Shown here: piece after piece, positions 43,369-53,718 of the stretch | Numbering within the stretch: the first letter of the stretch is position 1 | How the letters are laid out: each line of letters starts with the position of its first letter | NCBI RefSeq assembly: GCF_007559025.1 | Contig: NZ_CP041765.1 | Span: 1,484,679 to 1,548,678 of the forward strand | Source of the DNA: Tomitella fengzijianii | Lineage (GTDB): Bacteria; Actinomycetota; Actinomycetes; Mycobacteriales; Mycobacteriaceae | Direction of reading: 5' to 3' | DNA: 64,000 nucleotides | Translations under genes and position numbers: made by a program | The notes under the pieces: model-generated | Told to the model about the DNA's origin: nothing | Database searches by the model: none | Seen by the model: the letters and a program-made list of their open reading frames with translations, nothing else

Positions 43369-46300
43369 TCACACCGGCGCGCCGCCGGCCTCCCACACGT
43401 CGCGCCACTTGGCCTCGATGCCGGTGGCGGCGAATGAGCCGAAGTTCCAGTGCCGGAACGCGTCCACCACGTATCGGAGCTGATCGTGCTCGGGCCCATC
43501 CGGGCTCACCGCCACCAGCGCCAGCCGGTGCTGCAAACCTGTGTTCCGCCCGATCGTCACCTCGTTGCGCGTGACGAAGAACGTGTCCGCACCCATCACC
43601 CGGCCCTTCACCTCGATGAGAAGCGTCCGGCCGTCGGCGGTGGTGGAGCGGATGTCGAAGCCCGGATTGTTGTGCGGCATCTCCTCCGGCGTCCGGCCCA
43701 GCGCGCGCTCGGCGGCCAGCACCATGGCCACCGCACGGCGGTCCGAGGTGACCGTGTCGACGGCATGACGCGGCGGCGGTGCAGCGGACTCCGGAACCCG
43801 GCGCGGTTCCGCGGAACCGTCCGGGACTGCGGGCGAGCCCGGTTCCGCGGAACCGTCAGGTGGCGTATCAGTCGGTGAGGGCAGCGCCCCTGCCGTCGGA
43901 GCAGAACTCGCGGATGCCGCCGTCGATGCCGGCGCCAGGATCGCCGCCCCGATGATCTCCGGCGGCCGGGCCGTCAGCCGCCCGCGCGCGTCCAACTGTG
44001 CGCGTCGGGCCTGCATCCGCTGTTCCAGCGCCTCGGCCCGCGAACGCAGCCGCGCCGGCGGCGTCCGCACCGTCCGCGTCGATCCGGCCTCCTCCGCTTG
44101 CTTGACCCGTGTCGCCTCGGCGTGCAGGAAGTTGATCTGCTGGGTGAGCCGCTTCGTCACCGCCGTGCGCGTGCGCTCCACGATCGGCTCCACCCGCCCG
44201 CGCGCCTCGTCGAGCTGGCCCGGCTGGAACTCGCTCGCCGCCCAGTGCAGCGCCATCGATCGGGCCGCGGACGCGCCACCGAGCCGCGCCGCCGCCGCAT
44301 CCACGTCCAACCCGGCAGGCGGCGGCCCCGCGTCCAGGTACGGAGCCATGCCCAGGTCGTGCCCGTGGCCCTGGGAATCCAGAGCGACGAACGCGAAGCG
44401 CTTGTCCACCACGGACCCGTCCCCGTCGACCACTTCGCTGGTCAGCGCCACCAGCAGGCGCACGCCGCCGTCGACGTCGGTGCCACCGTCACCGTGCTCG
44501 GCATCCCCGGCGACGCACAGCACCGCGCCCCGGCGCAGCGCGTCGGCGTTGTGCTCGATCGTCGCGTCGAGCACCGCGTCCACCAGCGGATGACCGGGGG
44601 CGAGCAGCTCGGCACGCGGCGCGCCCGCCCGGTCGATGTCCTCCGGATCGAACGTCACCCGGTGATAGCGGGTGGTCACCGGGCGAGCCCCCGGATCGTC
44701 GGCCCCGGCGCGGCGCAGCGCCGCGGGGACGTGCGTGATCTCGCGGCGCGTGCCCTCGCGCGGCGACATGGCGCCGCCGAGCCGCCGGAACGCCTCGGTG
44801 AACAGCGACTCCACGTAGTGCGGCTGCAGGCGCCGCGCCCGCGCCTCGTCCATGGTGCGGCGCATGCGCTCGAGCTCGACGGGGCCGATGGTCTCGCGCG
44901 CCAGGGCCCGCTCGTGCACCAGCGACGTGAGCCCGTCGGACACCTCCGAATCGACCACAGATTGCAGCTCGCGCATCCGCGCCGGGTCGTCGCCGTAACG
45001 GACGGCGCGCACCAGCAGGTCGCGCAGCGGCTGTTCGGAGAACGCCTCGCCGAGCACGTCGAACAGCCGCCCGCCGTAGGCCTTGCGCTGGGCGTCCATC
45101 TTCTCCAGCAGCCGGTTGAACACCTGGCCCTCGCGGGTGTCGTCGGCCACCAGGTTCCACAACCGGCACACGTGCTCCTGGCCGATACGGTGGATACGCC
45201 CGAACCGCTGCTCGATGCGGTTGGGGTTCCACGGCAGGTCGTAGTTGATCATCAGGTGTGCGGCCTGCAGGTTGAGGCCCTCGCCTGCGGCGTCGGTGGC
45301 GACGAGCACCTGCGCGGTGGGGTCGTGGGTGAACCGCTCACGGATCGCGTGCCGCCGGGCGCGCGGGGTGCCGCCGTGAATGGTGAGCACCGCGTCGGGC
45401 CGCCCCAGCAGCCCCTCGATCTGGGTGGCCAGGTGGTCGAGCGTGTCGCGGTGCTCGGTGAACACGATGAGCTTGCGCGGCGCGCCGTCCGCGGTCCGCA
45501 GCAGCGCCCGGTCCAGCAGCAGCGTGCGCAGCTCGGCCCACTTTCGGTCCTGGCCGCCGTCGCGCACCCAGGTGGCCAGCTCGACGAGCTGGTCGAGGCG
45601 CGCGATCTCCACGCGCAGCTCGGCGGCCGTCTCCGCGGCGGTGGCGGCGTCGGCCACCTGCTCCTCGAGCAGCTCCGCCTCCGCGGCGTCGAGGTCGTCG
45701 AGCTCTGGGATGCGGTGCGGCAGGTGCGCGGGCGGCTGTGCGGCGGCGGTGCGCCCGGCCTCCATGTCGTCCAGCCGGGTGCGGAGCCGGTCGCGGCGGC
45801 GGGTCAGCGACCGCGCGATGGCGTGCGCGCTGGAGGCGAGCCGCCGCTGCAGCACGGTGAGCGCGAAACCCACGGTGCGCGTGCGGGAACCGTCGAGCGC
45901 CTCGGCCCGGTTCATCTCCGTGCGCACGTAGTCTGTGACCGCCTCGTAGAGTTCACGCTCGGCGGGGGAGAGGCTGTAGGGCACGGTCTCGGCGACGCGC
46001 TCGGGGAACAGCGGCGTGCCCTCGAAGGTGAGCAGCTCCTCCTTGACCATCCGCCGCATGATTCCGGTGGTGTCGAGGGTGTGCGCGCCCTCGCGGTACC
46101 GGCCGGCGAAGCGGTCGGGGTCCAGCAGCGCCAGGAACGCCTGGTAGTCCTCCTCGCTGCCGCTGTGCGGGGTGGCGGTCATGAGCAGCAGGTGGCGGGT
46201 GACGGCGTCGAGCGAGCGGCCCAGCTCGTAGCGGCGGGTGGTCTTGAGTTCGCCGCCCCACCAGCGCGCGGACATGCGGTGCGCCTCGTCCACCACGATG

Positions 46301-46875
46301 AGGTCCCATTCGGTGGCGGCCAGGTGCTCCTGCAACTGTTCGTCGCGGGCCAGCTGGTCCATGCGCGCGATCATCAGCGGATGGGCGGGGAACGGGTCGC
46401 CGCCCGGCGAGCGCTCGATGAGCGGACGGTCCAGCGTGCGGGCGTGGATGTCGAAGCGCACGGCCAACTCCTCGCGCCACTGCTCCACCAGCGAACCCGG
46501 CGCGATCACGAGCATCCGGGTGAGGTCGCCGCGCAGCATCAGCTCCTTGGCGTACAGCCCGGCCATGATCGTTTTACCCGCGCCCGGGTCGTCCGCCAGC
46601 AGGAACCGCAGCGGGGTGCGGGGGAGCAGCTCGCCGTAGACGGCGCGGATCTGGTGGGGCAGTGGGCGCACCTCACTGGAGGTCACCGCCACCATAGGGT
46701 CGTGCAGCCCCGCCATGCGGATGCGCAGCGCCTCTGCGGCCAGCCGGAACCGGGCCGGGTCGGCGTCGAACGGCCATGCGTCGGGTCCCGCGGTGCCCGC
46801 GGCGCTCACGGTGCCAACGGTATTCGCGTCGGTCGTACCGGCGTTCAAGGCGGTGCCCGGCCGCTCGTCGTCCAA
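43369..46875 (-). CDS. SNF2/DEAD-type helicase with C-terminal DUF3883 nuclease-like domain
   Basis: 1168 residues from TTG 46875, chosen because GGGGAG lies five bases upstream and the upstream frame crosses the divergent promoter. Helicase motifs: Walker A DPGAGKT (96-102), DEAH (196-199), MTATPHSG, and motif VI QRFGRIHRIGQEH. A long helical region and a Pro/Ser/Ala linker follow. The C-terminal domain has NNPGFDIRSTTADGRTLLIE then VKGR, a PD-(D/E)xK-like pattern typical of DUF3883. Such proteins are frequent in methylase-linked defence systems such as DISARM-like islands. It probably moves on or cuts foreign DNA. Confidence 0.9.
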   Translation of the reverse strand: MDDERPGTALNAGTTDANTVGTVSAAGTAGPDAWPFDADPARFRLAAEALRIRMAGLHDPMVAVTSSEVRPLPHQIRAVYGELLPRTPLRFLLADDPGAGKTIMAGLYAKELMLRGDLTRMLVIAPGSLVEQWREELAVRFDIHARTLDRPLIERSPGGDPFPAHPLMIARMDQLARDEQLQEHLAATEWDLIVVDEAHRMSARWWGGELKTTRRYELGRSLDAVTRHLLLMTATPHSGSEEDYQAFLALLDPDRFAGRYREGAHTLDTTGIMRRMVKEELLTFEGTPLFPERVAETVPYSLSPAERELYEAVTDYVRTEMNRAEALDGSRTRTVGFALTVLQRRLASSAHAIARSLTRRRDRLRTRLDDMEAGRTAAAQPPAHLPHRIPELDDLDAAEAELLEEQVADAATAAETAAELRVEIARLDQLVELATWVRDGGQDRKWAELRTLLLDRALLRTADGAPRKLIVFTEHRDTLDHLATQIEGLLGRPDAVLTIHGGTPRARRHAIRERFTHDPTAQVLVATDAAGEGLNLQAAHLMINYDLPWNPNRIEQRFGRIHRIGQEHVCRLWNLVADDTREGQVFNRLLEKMDAQRKAYGGRLFDVLGEAFSEQPLRDLLVRAVRYGDDPARMRELQSVVDSEVSDGLTSLVHERALARETIGPVELERMRRTMDEARARRLQPHYVESLFTEAFRRLGGAMSPREGTRREITHVPAALRRAGADDPGARPVTTRYHRVTFDPEDIDRAGAPRAELLAPGHPLVDAVLDATIEHNADALRRGAVLCVAGDAEHGDGGTDVDGGVRLLVALTSEVVDGDGSVVDKRFAFVALDSQGHGHDLGMAPYLDAGPPPAGLDVDAAAARLGGASAARSMALHWAASEFQPGQLDEARGRVEPIVERTRTAVTKRLTQQINFLHAEATRVKQAEEAGSTRTVRTPPARLRSRAEALEQRMQARRAQLDARGRLTARPPEIIGAAILAPASTAASASSAPTAGALPSPTDTPPDGSAEPGSPAVPDGSAEPRRVPESAAPPPRHAVDTVTSDRRAVAMVLAAERALGRTPEEMPHNNPGFDIRSTTADGRTLLIEVKGRVMGADTFFVTRNEVTIGRNTGLQHRLALVAVSPDGPEHDQLRYVVDAFRHWNFGSFAATGIEAKWRDVWEAGGAPV
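43805..43854. repeat. two copies of a 14-bp perfect palindrome in the helicase linker
   Basis: GGTTCCGCGGAACC at 43805-43818 and 43841-43854, 36 bases apart, both inside the low-complexity linker coding for repeated D-G-S-A-E-P. The repeat keeps the frame. Confidence 0.8.
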
Positions 46876-46916
46876 CAGTGCTCCCCTCGTCGCTGCGACC
46901 GCAAACGTCACACTCG

Positions 46917-46934
46917 ATGCACAACGTACTGTGC
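46917..46934 (+). promoter_or_regulatory. shared defence-module operator, copy 4 (helicase/XRE divergent promoter)
   Basis: Plus strand reads ATGCACAACGTACTGTGC, with GCACA/TGTGC arms. It lies 41 bases upstream of the helicase TTG and 34 upstream of the XRE GTG, so one protein bound here could control both. Confidence 0.6.
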
Positions 46935-46968
46935 AGACTTTACGGGTGGGCTGCGACACCGTAATCGC

Positions 46969-47370
46969 GTGGCGAGAACCGATGATGAGCTGGAGTGGCC
47001 GAGTTACGGCTTCTCGTTCAGCCGTCGGCTCCGCTACATCCGCCGCCACCGCAATCTCACCCAGGAGCAGCTGGCGCACCTGAGCGGAATGCACCGCAAC
47101 CAGGTGTCCAATCTGGAGCGCAACACCAGCCGCGACGGCGGGTCGGCCGACCCGCACCTGTCCACGGTCTATAGCCTGGCACGCGTGCTGCGCGTGCCGC
47201 CGGAGATGCTCATGCCGGACGCCGCCGTGGCGGTGACGCTGCGCTCGCGGGAGACCGCCGACGACACGGCGTGGGGCGCCGTCGAGGTGGAACTGAGCCG
47301 CCAGCTCATCACCGAGCTGCCGCGCGAAGAGGCGGCACCGCGGTCACTCGGGGCGCGGCCGCGCGACTGA
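46969..47370 (+). CDS. XRE-family transcriptional regulator of the defence module
   Basis: 133 residues, GTG start. Helix-turn-helix RRHRNLTQEQLAHLSGMHRN followed by QVSNLERNTS; LARVLRVPPEMLM completes the Cro/C1 domain. The C-terminal 50 residues are charged and without a known ligand domain. Divergent from the helicase, with the shared motif between them. It is the only regulator directly attached to the module, so it is the obvious candidate to bind the four motif copies. Confidence 0.88.
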   Translation: MARTDDELEWPSYGFSFSRRLRYIRRHRNLTQEQLAHLSGMHRNQVSNLERNTSRDGGSADPHLSTVYSLARVLRVPPEMLMPDAAVAVTLRSRETADDTAWGAVEVELSRQLITELPREEAAPRSLGARPRD

Positions 47371-47394
47371 CCGGGGGCGGGGGGAGAGAAATTG

Positions 47395-47565
47395 ATGCGG
47401 TATCTCCGGGGCGGCGTCGTGATCCCGACGGTCCTGGCCATCGCGATCTTCGCGATGACGAGCGTGGCCGTTATCGAGTTCGATACGGCCGGTGCGGATC
47501 GCCGGGATCCGGACACCGCCTCAGAGGCGCGGTGGGCCGCCTACACCGCCCGCACCACGATGTAG
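47395..47565 (+). CDS. small single-pass membrane protein (56 residues)
   Basis: ATG 47395 with GGGGAGAG six bases upstream, 24 bases after the XRE stop. One membrane helix (VVIPTVLAIAIFAMTSVAVI) then an acidic/basic tail (ADRRDPDTASEARW). Third codon positions are nearly all G or C, which supports coding. Its last 25 bases overlap the convergent small gene. Function unknown. Confidence 0.45.
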   Translation: MRYLRGGVVIPTVLAIAIFAMTSVAVIEFDTAGADRRDPDTASEARWAAYTARTTM

Positions 47566-47744
47566 ATGATGGCGGCCAGGATCAGCAGGTAGCTGATCAC
47601 CATGACCACCCTGGTGGCGAGCTCACTGGTGGGAGGGAACATCCCCTTCATCGGGTGATCCGTCAGGTACTCCGCCATGGTCCGCGTACGCACCCGGTTG
47701 CCTGAACGGGCGTCGAACTCGTCTTCCCGCACTGTCGAATCCAT
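47541..47744 (-). CDS. small C-terminally anchored membrane protein (67 residues)
   Basis: ATG 47744 with AAAGGGTGG seven bases upstream. The first 40 residues are charged (VREDEFDARSGNRVRTRTMA), followed by one membrane helix at the C-terminus (VVMVISYLLILAAIIYIVV). No known family. Convergent overlap with the small gene at 47395-47565. Confidence 0.6.
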   Translation of the reverse strand: MDSTVREDEFDARSGNRVRTRTMAEYLTDHPMKGMFPPTSELATRVVMVISYLLILAAIIYIVVRAV

Positions 47745-48021
47745 GTCGATACCACCCTTTCCATGTGAAGCCGCTGTTCGCGCTGGGCGCTTCCGGGAGC
47801 GGATTTGCACACCGGGGCCCTGCCGAGTGTTGGGCTCACCACGATTGTAACGCCGTCGACGCCGGCAGGTGAGGGCCGTCACAGAGCTGTGACGTGATTG
47901 CCGCCGTGGCGCGACGGCAGCCGCGGCGCTGGGACTCCATCGGGCGGGGCGGGCGCAGGGGTGGAGGCGGGGATCCGACCCGCTTGTGCATCCGTGCCCC
48001 GGATGCTGTGTGATCGGATGT

Positions 48022-48492
48022 ATGGACGGCCGAAACGACGCGACATCGATCCCGCTGCCGGACTGGGCCGGCGGGCTCGGGCTGGAGCAGCACCCGGAGG
48101 GCGGATGGTTCCGCGAAACCTGGCGCAGCGGGACGACGCTGCCCGTCGAGTCGCTCCCGCCCGGATACCCCGGATCACGCTCGGCGGGCACGTCCATCCT
48201 TTTCCTGCTGGCGCCCGGGCAGCGGTCGACGTGGCACCGCGTGCCGGGAGCGGAGCTGTGGCTGCACCACCGGGGCGGAGCCATCGCCCTGGAGCTCGGG
48301 GGTACGGGGGACGCGCCGCGCGATTCCGTCGTCCGCATCGTCGGTACGGACGTGGAATGCGGCGAGTCGCCGCAGGTCGTCGTGCCCGAGTGGTGCTGGC
48401 AGCGCGCGGCGCCGCTCGCCGACGAGGCCGGCCTCGTCGGCTGCGTGGTCGTGCCGGGCTTCGATTTCGCGGACTTCCGCATGCTCGAATGA
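48022..48492 (+). CDS. DUF985 cupin-like protein
   Basis: 156 residues from ATG 48022; an in-frame GTG at 48010 is possible. DUF985 hallmarks: LEQHPEGGWFRETWRS at the start, SILFLLAPGQRSTWHRVPGA in the middle and VPEWCWQRA near the end. The family forms a small cupin barrel; the exact reaction is unknown. It lies at the right edge of the accessory region, convergent with greA. Confidence 0.88.
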   Translation: MDGRNDATSIPLPDWAGGLGLEQHPEGGWFRETWRSGTTLPVESLPPGYPGSRSAGTSILFLLAPGQRSTWHRVPGAELWLHHRGGAIALELGGTGDAPRDSVVRIVGTDVECGESPQVVVPEWCWQRAAPLADEAGLVGCVVVPGFDFADFRMLE

Positions 48493-48554
48493 CCGGTCCC
48501 GTCATTCCGGCGCGAGTGCCGCACTCGCGCCGGAACGCTTGAGGATCGCCGAAA

Positions 48555-48592
48555 CGACGGCCGCCCGCACCACGTGGTGCGGGCGGCCGTCG
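48555..48592. terminator. bidirectional terminator between DUF985 and greA
   Basis: A perfect 38-bp palindrome: 19-bp arms 48555-48573 and 48574-48592 with no fixed loop. GAAA flanks on both sides give TTTC on the minus strand after the stem. Ten bases after it is the greA stop. Confidence 0.8.
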
Positions 48593-48602
48593 GAAACTCG
48601 GG

Positions 48603-49097
48603 TCAGCCCCTGTAGGGCTCCGCGCTCACCAGCGTGACCTTCATCGTCTTCCCGCTGGGTACGAGGTACTCGCGGGTCTCGCCGACCTTGGCGTCGATGA
48701 GGGCGCCGCCCAGCGGGGAGCTGGGGGAGTAGATCTGCATCTCGTCCTCTGCGGAGGCCTCCTCGCGGGTGGCGATGAGGAACTTCTCCGTATCGGAATC
48801 GTCGTCGCCGTAGTAGACCTCGACGACGGAGCCGGGGAGCGCGACACCCGACTTGGTGGGGGCCACCCCCACGTTGGCGTTGCCGAGCAGCTCCTGCAGC
48901 TGGCGGATGCGCGCCTCCTGCTGGCCCTGCTCCTCGCGGGCCGCGTGGTAGCCGCCGTTCTCCTTGAGGTCGCCTTCTTCACGGCGTTCGTTGATCTCGG
49001 CGGCGATCACGGGACGATTCGCGACGAGGCCATCCAGTTCCGCCTTGAGCCGGTCGTACGACTCCTGGGTGAGCCAGGTCTCCTGCGTATCAGTCAT
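48603..49097 (-). CDS. greA: transcription elongation factor GreA
   Basis: 164 residues, ATG with GGAG upstream. The N-terminal coiled coil has the conserved acidic tip ([20 protein letters not shown]) that reaches into the RNA polymerase channel and triggers cleavage of backtracked RNA. The C-terminal FKBP-like domain has [19 protein letters not shown]. The equivalent of Rv1080c. In M. tuberculosis it directly follows metB (convergent); here 35 kb separates them. Confidence 0.96.
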   Translation of the reverse strand: MTDTQETWLTQESYDRLKAELDGLVANRPVIAAEINERREEGDLKENGGYHAAREEQGQQEARIRQLQELLGNANVGVAPTKSGVALPGSVVEVYYGDDDSDTEKFLIATREEASAEDEMQIYSPSSPLGGALIDAKVGETREYLVPSGKTMKVTLVSAEPYRG

Positions 49098-49309
49098 GTC
49101 GGTCGCTCCATGGTCGTTCGTGGCCGTGGACGGGGCGGCCGTATCGCCGGTCGCCCGAACGGCCTCGACCCGTGGCGGCCGGAGTCCGCCACGGGGATCG
49201 GTTCGGTGTCGGGGAAGGCGCCGTCTCGTACGGCGCCGCCCCGGCAGCCGCATCGCGTGCAGCTGCCAATGCAGCAGTACACGACTCGCCTGGAGCCGTG
49301 TACGCAATC

Positions 49310-49337
49310 AATGTACCACCGAAACAGGCGGCGTAAA
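49310..49337 (-). promoter_or_regulatory. candidate greA promoter
   Basis: On the minus strand TTTACG (49332-49337) and TACATT (49310-49315) are spaced by 16 bases, about 210 bases upstream of the greA ATG. The 341-base gap 49098-49438 has no gene I can support; a 112-codon open frame there lacks any family signal. Confidence 0.3.
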
Positions 49338-49438
49338 CGAATCCGCCGGTACGCCGGGCCGCCGCGTCGTCGTACGGGCGGTCCGGATAGGGGCCTGGCG
49401 TCCGCACCGGCGCGGACGGCCACGTCATCGCCTGCGCA

Positions 49439-49978
49439 TCAACTCCCCGGCGGCGTGTCCGTGCCCAGGTAGGCGGGCACTTCGTAGGTGCAGCCGTACA
49501 CGTCCACCACGCCTCCCAGCGAGGAGGTGCGCAGCTTGGTGGTGACGACGGTCGAGTCGAACCCGGTGGGAGGGAAGTAGACCTCGCGGCGCGCCACCTC
49601 GAAGCCCTCCCGGTCGCGCGCGCGGATCACGCACATGGCAGCTTCGGAGGGGTCGTCGCGGGTCAGCGAGATGTCGGCGGCCATCTCCGTGTCGTCCAAC
49701 GCCTCGTACCGGATGGCCTGACCTTCCAGGTCGGTGCTGCCGAGCGACTTGTAATAGGAGTACGCGGCACCCGCGCCCAGCAGGACCACGATCGCCACGA
49801 GTATGACTAGTACGGCCTTGCGCCCCTTGGGGGAAAGCCGGTTGGTCTCATAGCGGGCGGAACCCGGCGCAGCGCCGGTCGCGTTCTCGCCGGTCGCGTT
49901 CCCGTGGGTCGCGTTCTCGCCGGTCGCGTTCCCGTGGGTCGAGTTCCCGTGGGTCGAGTTCCCATCGGTCGAGTTCAT
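49439..49978 (-). CDS. DUF4307 membrane protein
   Basis: 179 residues from ATG 49978 (GAGG eight bases upstream); an ATG at 49999 would add seven residues. The N-terminus is a tandem Asn/Gly/Thr/His repeat ([11 protein letters not shown] units), then a basic stretch RLSPKGRK, one membrane helix ([20 protein letters not shown]) and an extracytoplasmic DUF4307 domain with [18 protein letters not shown]. Equivalent to Rv1081c, which is divergent from mca. Function unknown. Confidence 0.88.
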   Translation of the reverse strand: MNSTDGNSTHGNSTHGNATGENATHGNATGENATGAAPGSARYETNRLSPKGRKAVLVILVAIVVLLGAGAAYSYYKSLGSTDLEGQAIRYEALDDTEMAADISLTRDDPSEAAMCVIRARDREGFEVARREVYFPPTGFDSTVVTTKLRTSSLGGVVDVYGCTYEVPAYLGTDTPPGS

Positions 49979-50249
49979 GGCCCCGTCCTCAGCATTCATG
50001 TCAGACCGTTCTTACCATGATCCCGGATGGGGGAGCCGCCGCAGGGCGGCCGAGGTAGACGCGGGTCACAGGGGGTGGGCCGGTGGCGGGCGCCCCGGTG
50101 GGGATGGGACCATGGAGAGGGTGCATGTGGTATTCGCGGGAGTGGATGCCGATGCCGCGGGGCCGCCACCGGAAACGGCCCCCGGGCGCGTGCGTGCATT
50201 CCGTCCGACCAACGTTCCGGTCCGCACAGATTTCGAGGTGAAGATTCCA

Positions 50250-51128
50250 GTGAGCTCCTACCGGCTCATGGCGGTGCATGCCCACCCCGACGACGAGTCG
50301 AGCAAAGGCGCGGCGACCATGGCGAAGTACGCCGCCGAGGGCAACGACGTCCTGGTGGTCACCCTGACCGGCGGTGAACGCGGCGACATCCTCAACCCCG
50401 CCATGGACGTGGAGGGGGTCCGCGACCGGATGCCGGAGGTACGGCGCGAGGAGATGGCCGCTGCAGCCGCAACCCTGGGCGTGCGGCAGACGTGGCTGGG
50501 CTTCGTCGACTCGGGGCTGCCGCAGGGCGACCCGCTCCCGCCGCTGCCGGAGGGGTGCTTCGCGGTCGAACCGCTCGAGGTCCCCACCGAGGCCCTGGTC
50601 CGGGAGATCCGCGCCTTCCGGCCGCACGTGATGATCACCTACGACGAGAACGGGGGCTACCCGCATCCGGATCACATCCGGTGCCACGAGGTGTCGATGG
50701 CGGCCTTCGAGGCGGCCGCCGACCCCGAGGCGTTCCCGGACGCCGGTGAGCCCTGGCAGATCAGCAAGGTCTATTACACCCACGGGTTCATCCGCAAACG
50801 CCTGGAGCTGTTCAGCGAGGCCATGGAAGCGGCCGGCAAGACCAACCCGTTCGCGGCGTGGCTGGACCGGTGGAAGACCGAGCAGGGCGATCTGATGGCC
50901 CGCGTCACCACGCAGGTCGAGTGCGCCGAGTACTTCCCGCACCGCGACAAGGCACTGATCGCGCACGCCACCCAGATCGACCCCAACGGCAACTTCTTCG
51001 CTGTGCCGCTGGAGATGCAGCAGCGGGTGTGGCCCACCGAGGAGTTCGAGCTGGCCAAGACCACCGTGCGGACGAAAATCCCCGAGAGCGACCTGTTCGC
51101 CGGGCTGGACGGGGAGGTCGAGCTGTGA
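50250..51128 (+). CDS. mca: mycothiol S-conjugate amidase
   Basis: 292 residues from GTG 50250, chosen because orthologs start a few residues before [21 protein letters not shown] lies upstream. A longer frame to ATG 50112 exists but has no conserved sequence. Zn-binding HAHPDDE (10-16) and the later [11 protein letters not shown] give the LmbE-type site. It cleaves mycothiol-toxin conjugates to a mercapturic acid and GlcN-Ins, a detoxification route limited to mycothiol-making actinobacteria. The stop overlaps the next gene (GTGA). Confidence 0.95.
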   Translation: MSSYRLMAVHAHPDDESSKGAATMAKYAAEGNDVLVVTLTGGERGDILNPAMDVEGVRDRMPEVRREEMAAAAATLGVRQTWLGFVDSGLPQGDPLPPLPEGCFAVEPLEVPTEALVREIRAFRPHVMITYDENGGYPHPDHIRCHEVSMAAFEAAADPEAFPDAGEPWQISKVYYTHGFIRKRLELFSEAMEAAGKTNPFAAWLDRWKTEQGDLMARVTTQVECAEYFPHRDKALIAHATQIDPNGNFFAVPLEMQQRVWPTEEFELAKTTVRTKIPESDLFAGLDGEVEL

Positions 51129-51478
51129 CCGGCGTGGTCTCCCTGGCCGCGGCGCAGGGCGCCGTCATTCTGGCGGACTGGGGAAACAAGGATCTGACCG
51201 GTGGCCGGGGCGCGGAGTTCGGCAAGGCGTCGCCGCTGGGCCTGCTGCTCATCCTGGCGCTGCTGGTGGGCATCGTCTTTCTCGTCCGGTCGATGAACCG
51301 TCACCTCAAGAAGGTGCCGGAGTCGTTCGACACCGACGACGGGGGCGACGCGGGGAACAGCGACGGCGGCGACTCCGCTGCAGGCGGTCCCGACGACGAC
51401 GGCTCGGTGGGACCGGACGGGAAGCCGGCCGGCGACGGGTCCGTGCCGACCGACGGCCCCGGAAAACAGGGGTCGTAG
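51125..51478 (+). CDS. small membrane protein (Rv1083-like)
   Basis: 117 residues from the GTG that overlaps the mca stop. One membrane helix ([19 protein letters not shown]) followed by [15 protein letters not shown], and an acidic Gly/Asp/Pro-rich disordered tail. Rv1083 has the same place and form. Translational coupling to mca suggests a joint role, but none is known. Confidence 0.85.
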   Translation: MTGVVSLAAAQGAVILADWGNKDLTGGRGAEFGKASPLGLLLILALLVGIVFLVRSMNRHLKKVPESFDTDDGGDAGNSDGGDSAAGGPDDDGSVGPDGKPAGDGSVPTDGPGKQGS

Positions 51479-51534
51479 CCCGGCGGCGGTCCGATCCCGC
51501 CCCCGCGTCTGGCCACGCGGCCTAGCGTGGAGGC

Positions 51535-53702
<2,168 letters not shown>

Positions 53703-53718
<16 letters not shown>

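Noticed and set aside
46876-47157. A helicase start further upstream (to 47157)
   Set aside because: It would run through the divergent promoter and the XRE helix-turn-helix codons; the TTG with GGGGAG is better supported.
26674-47370. Calling the module DISARM or BREX
   Set aside because: No DrmB (DUF1998), DrmC (PLD), PglZ or BrxL protein is present. Sharing a methylase, a helicase and an ATPase is not enough.
49090-49428. A 112-codon minus-strand gene between greA and the DUF4307 gene
   Set aside because: Low-complexity Arg/Pro/Ala sequence, no family signal, overlaps the greA start and probably its promoter.
49977-50249. An N-terminal extension of Mca back to 50112 or 49977
   Set aside because: The extra residues show no conservation pattern, and Mca orthologs begin just before the [10 protein letters not shown] motif.
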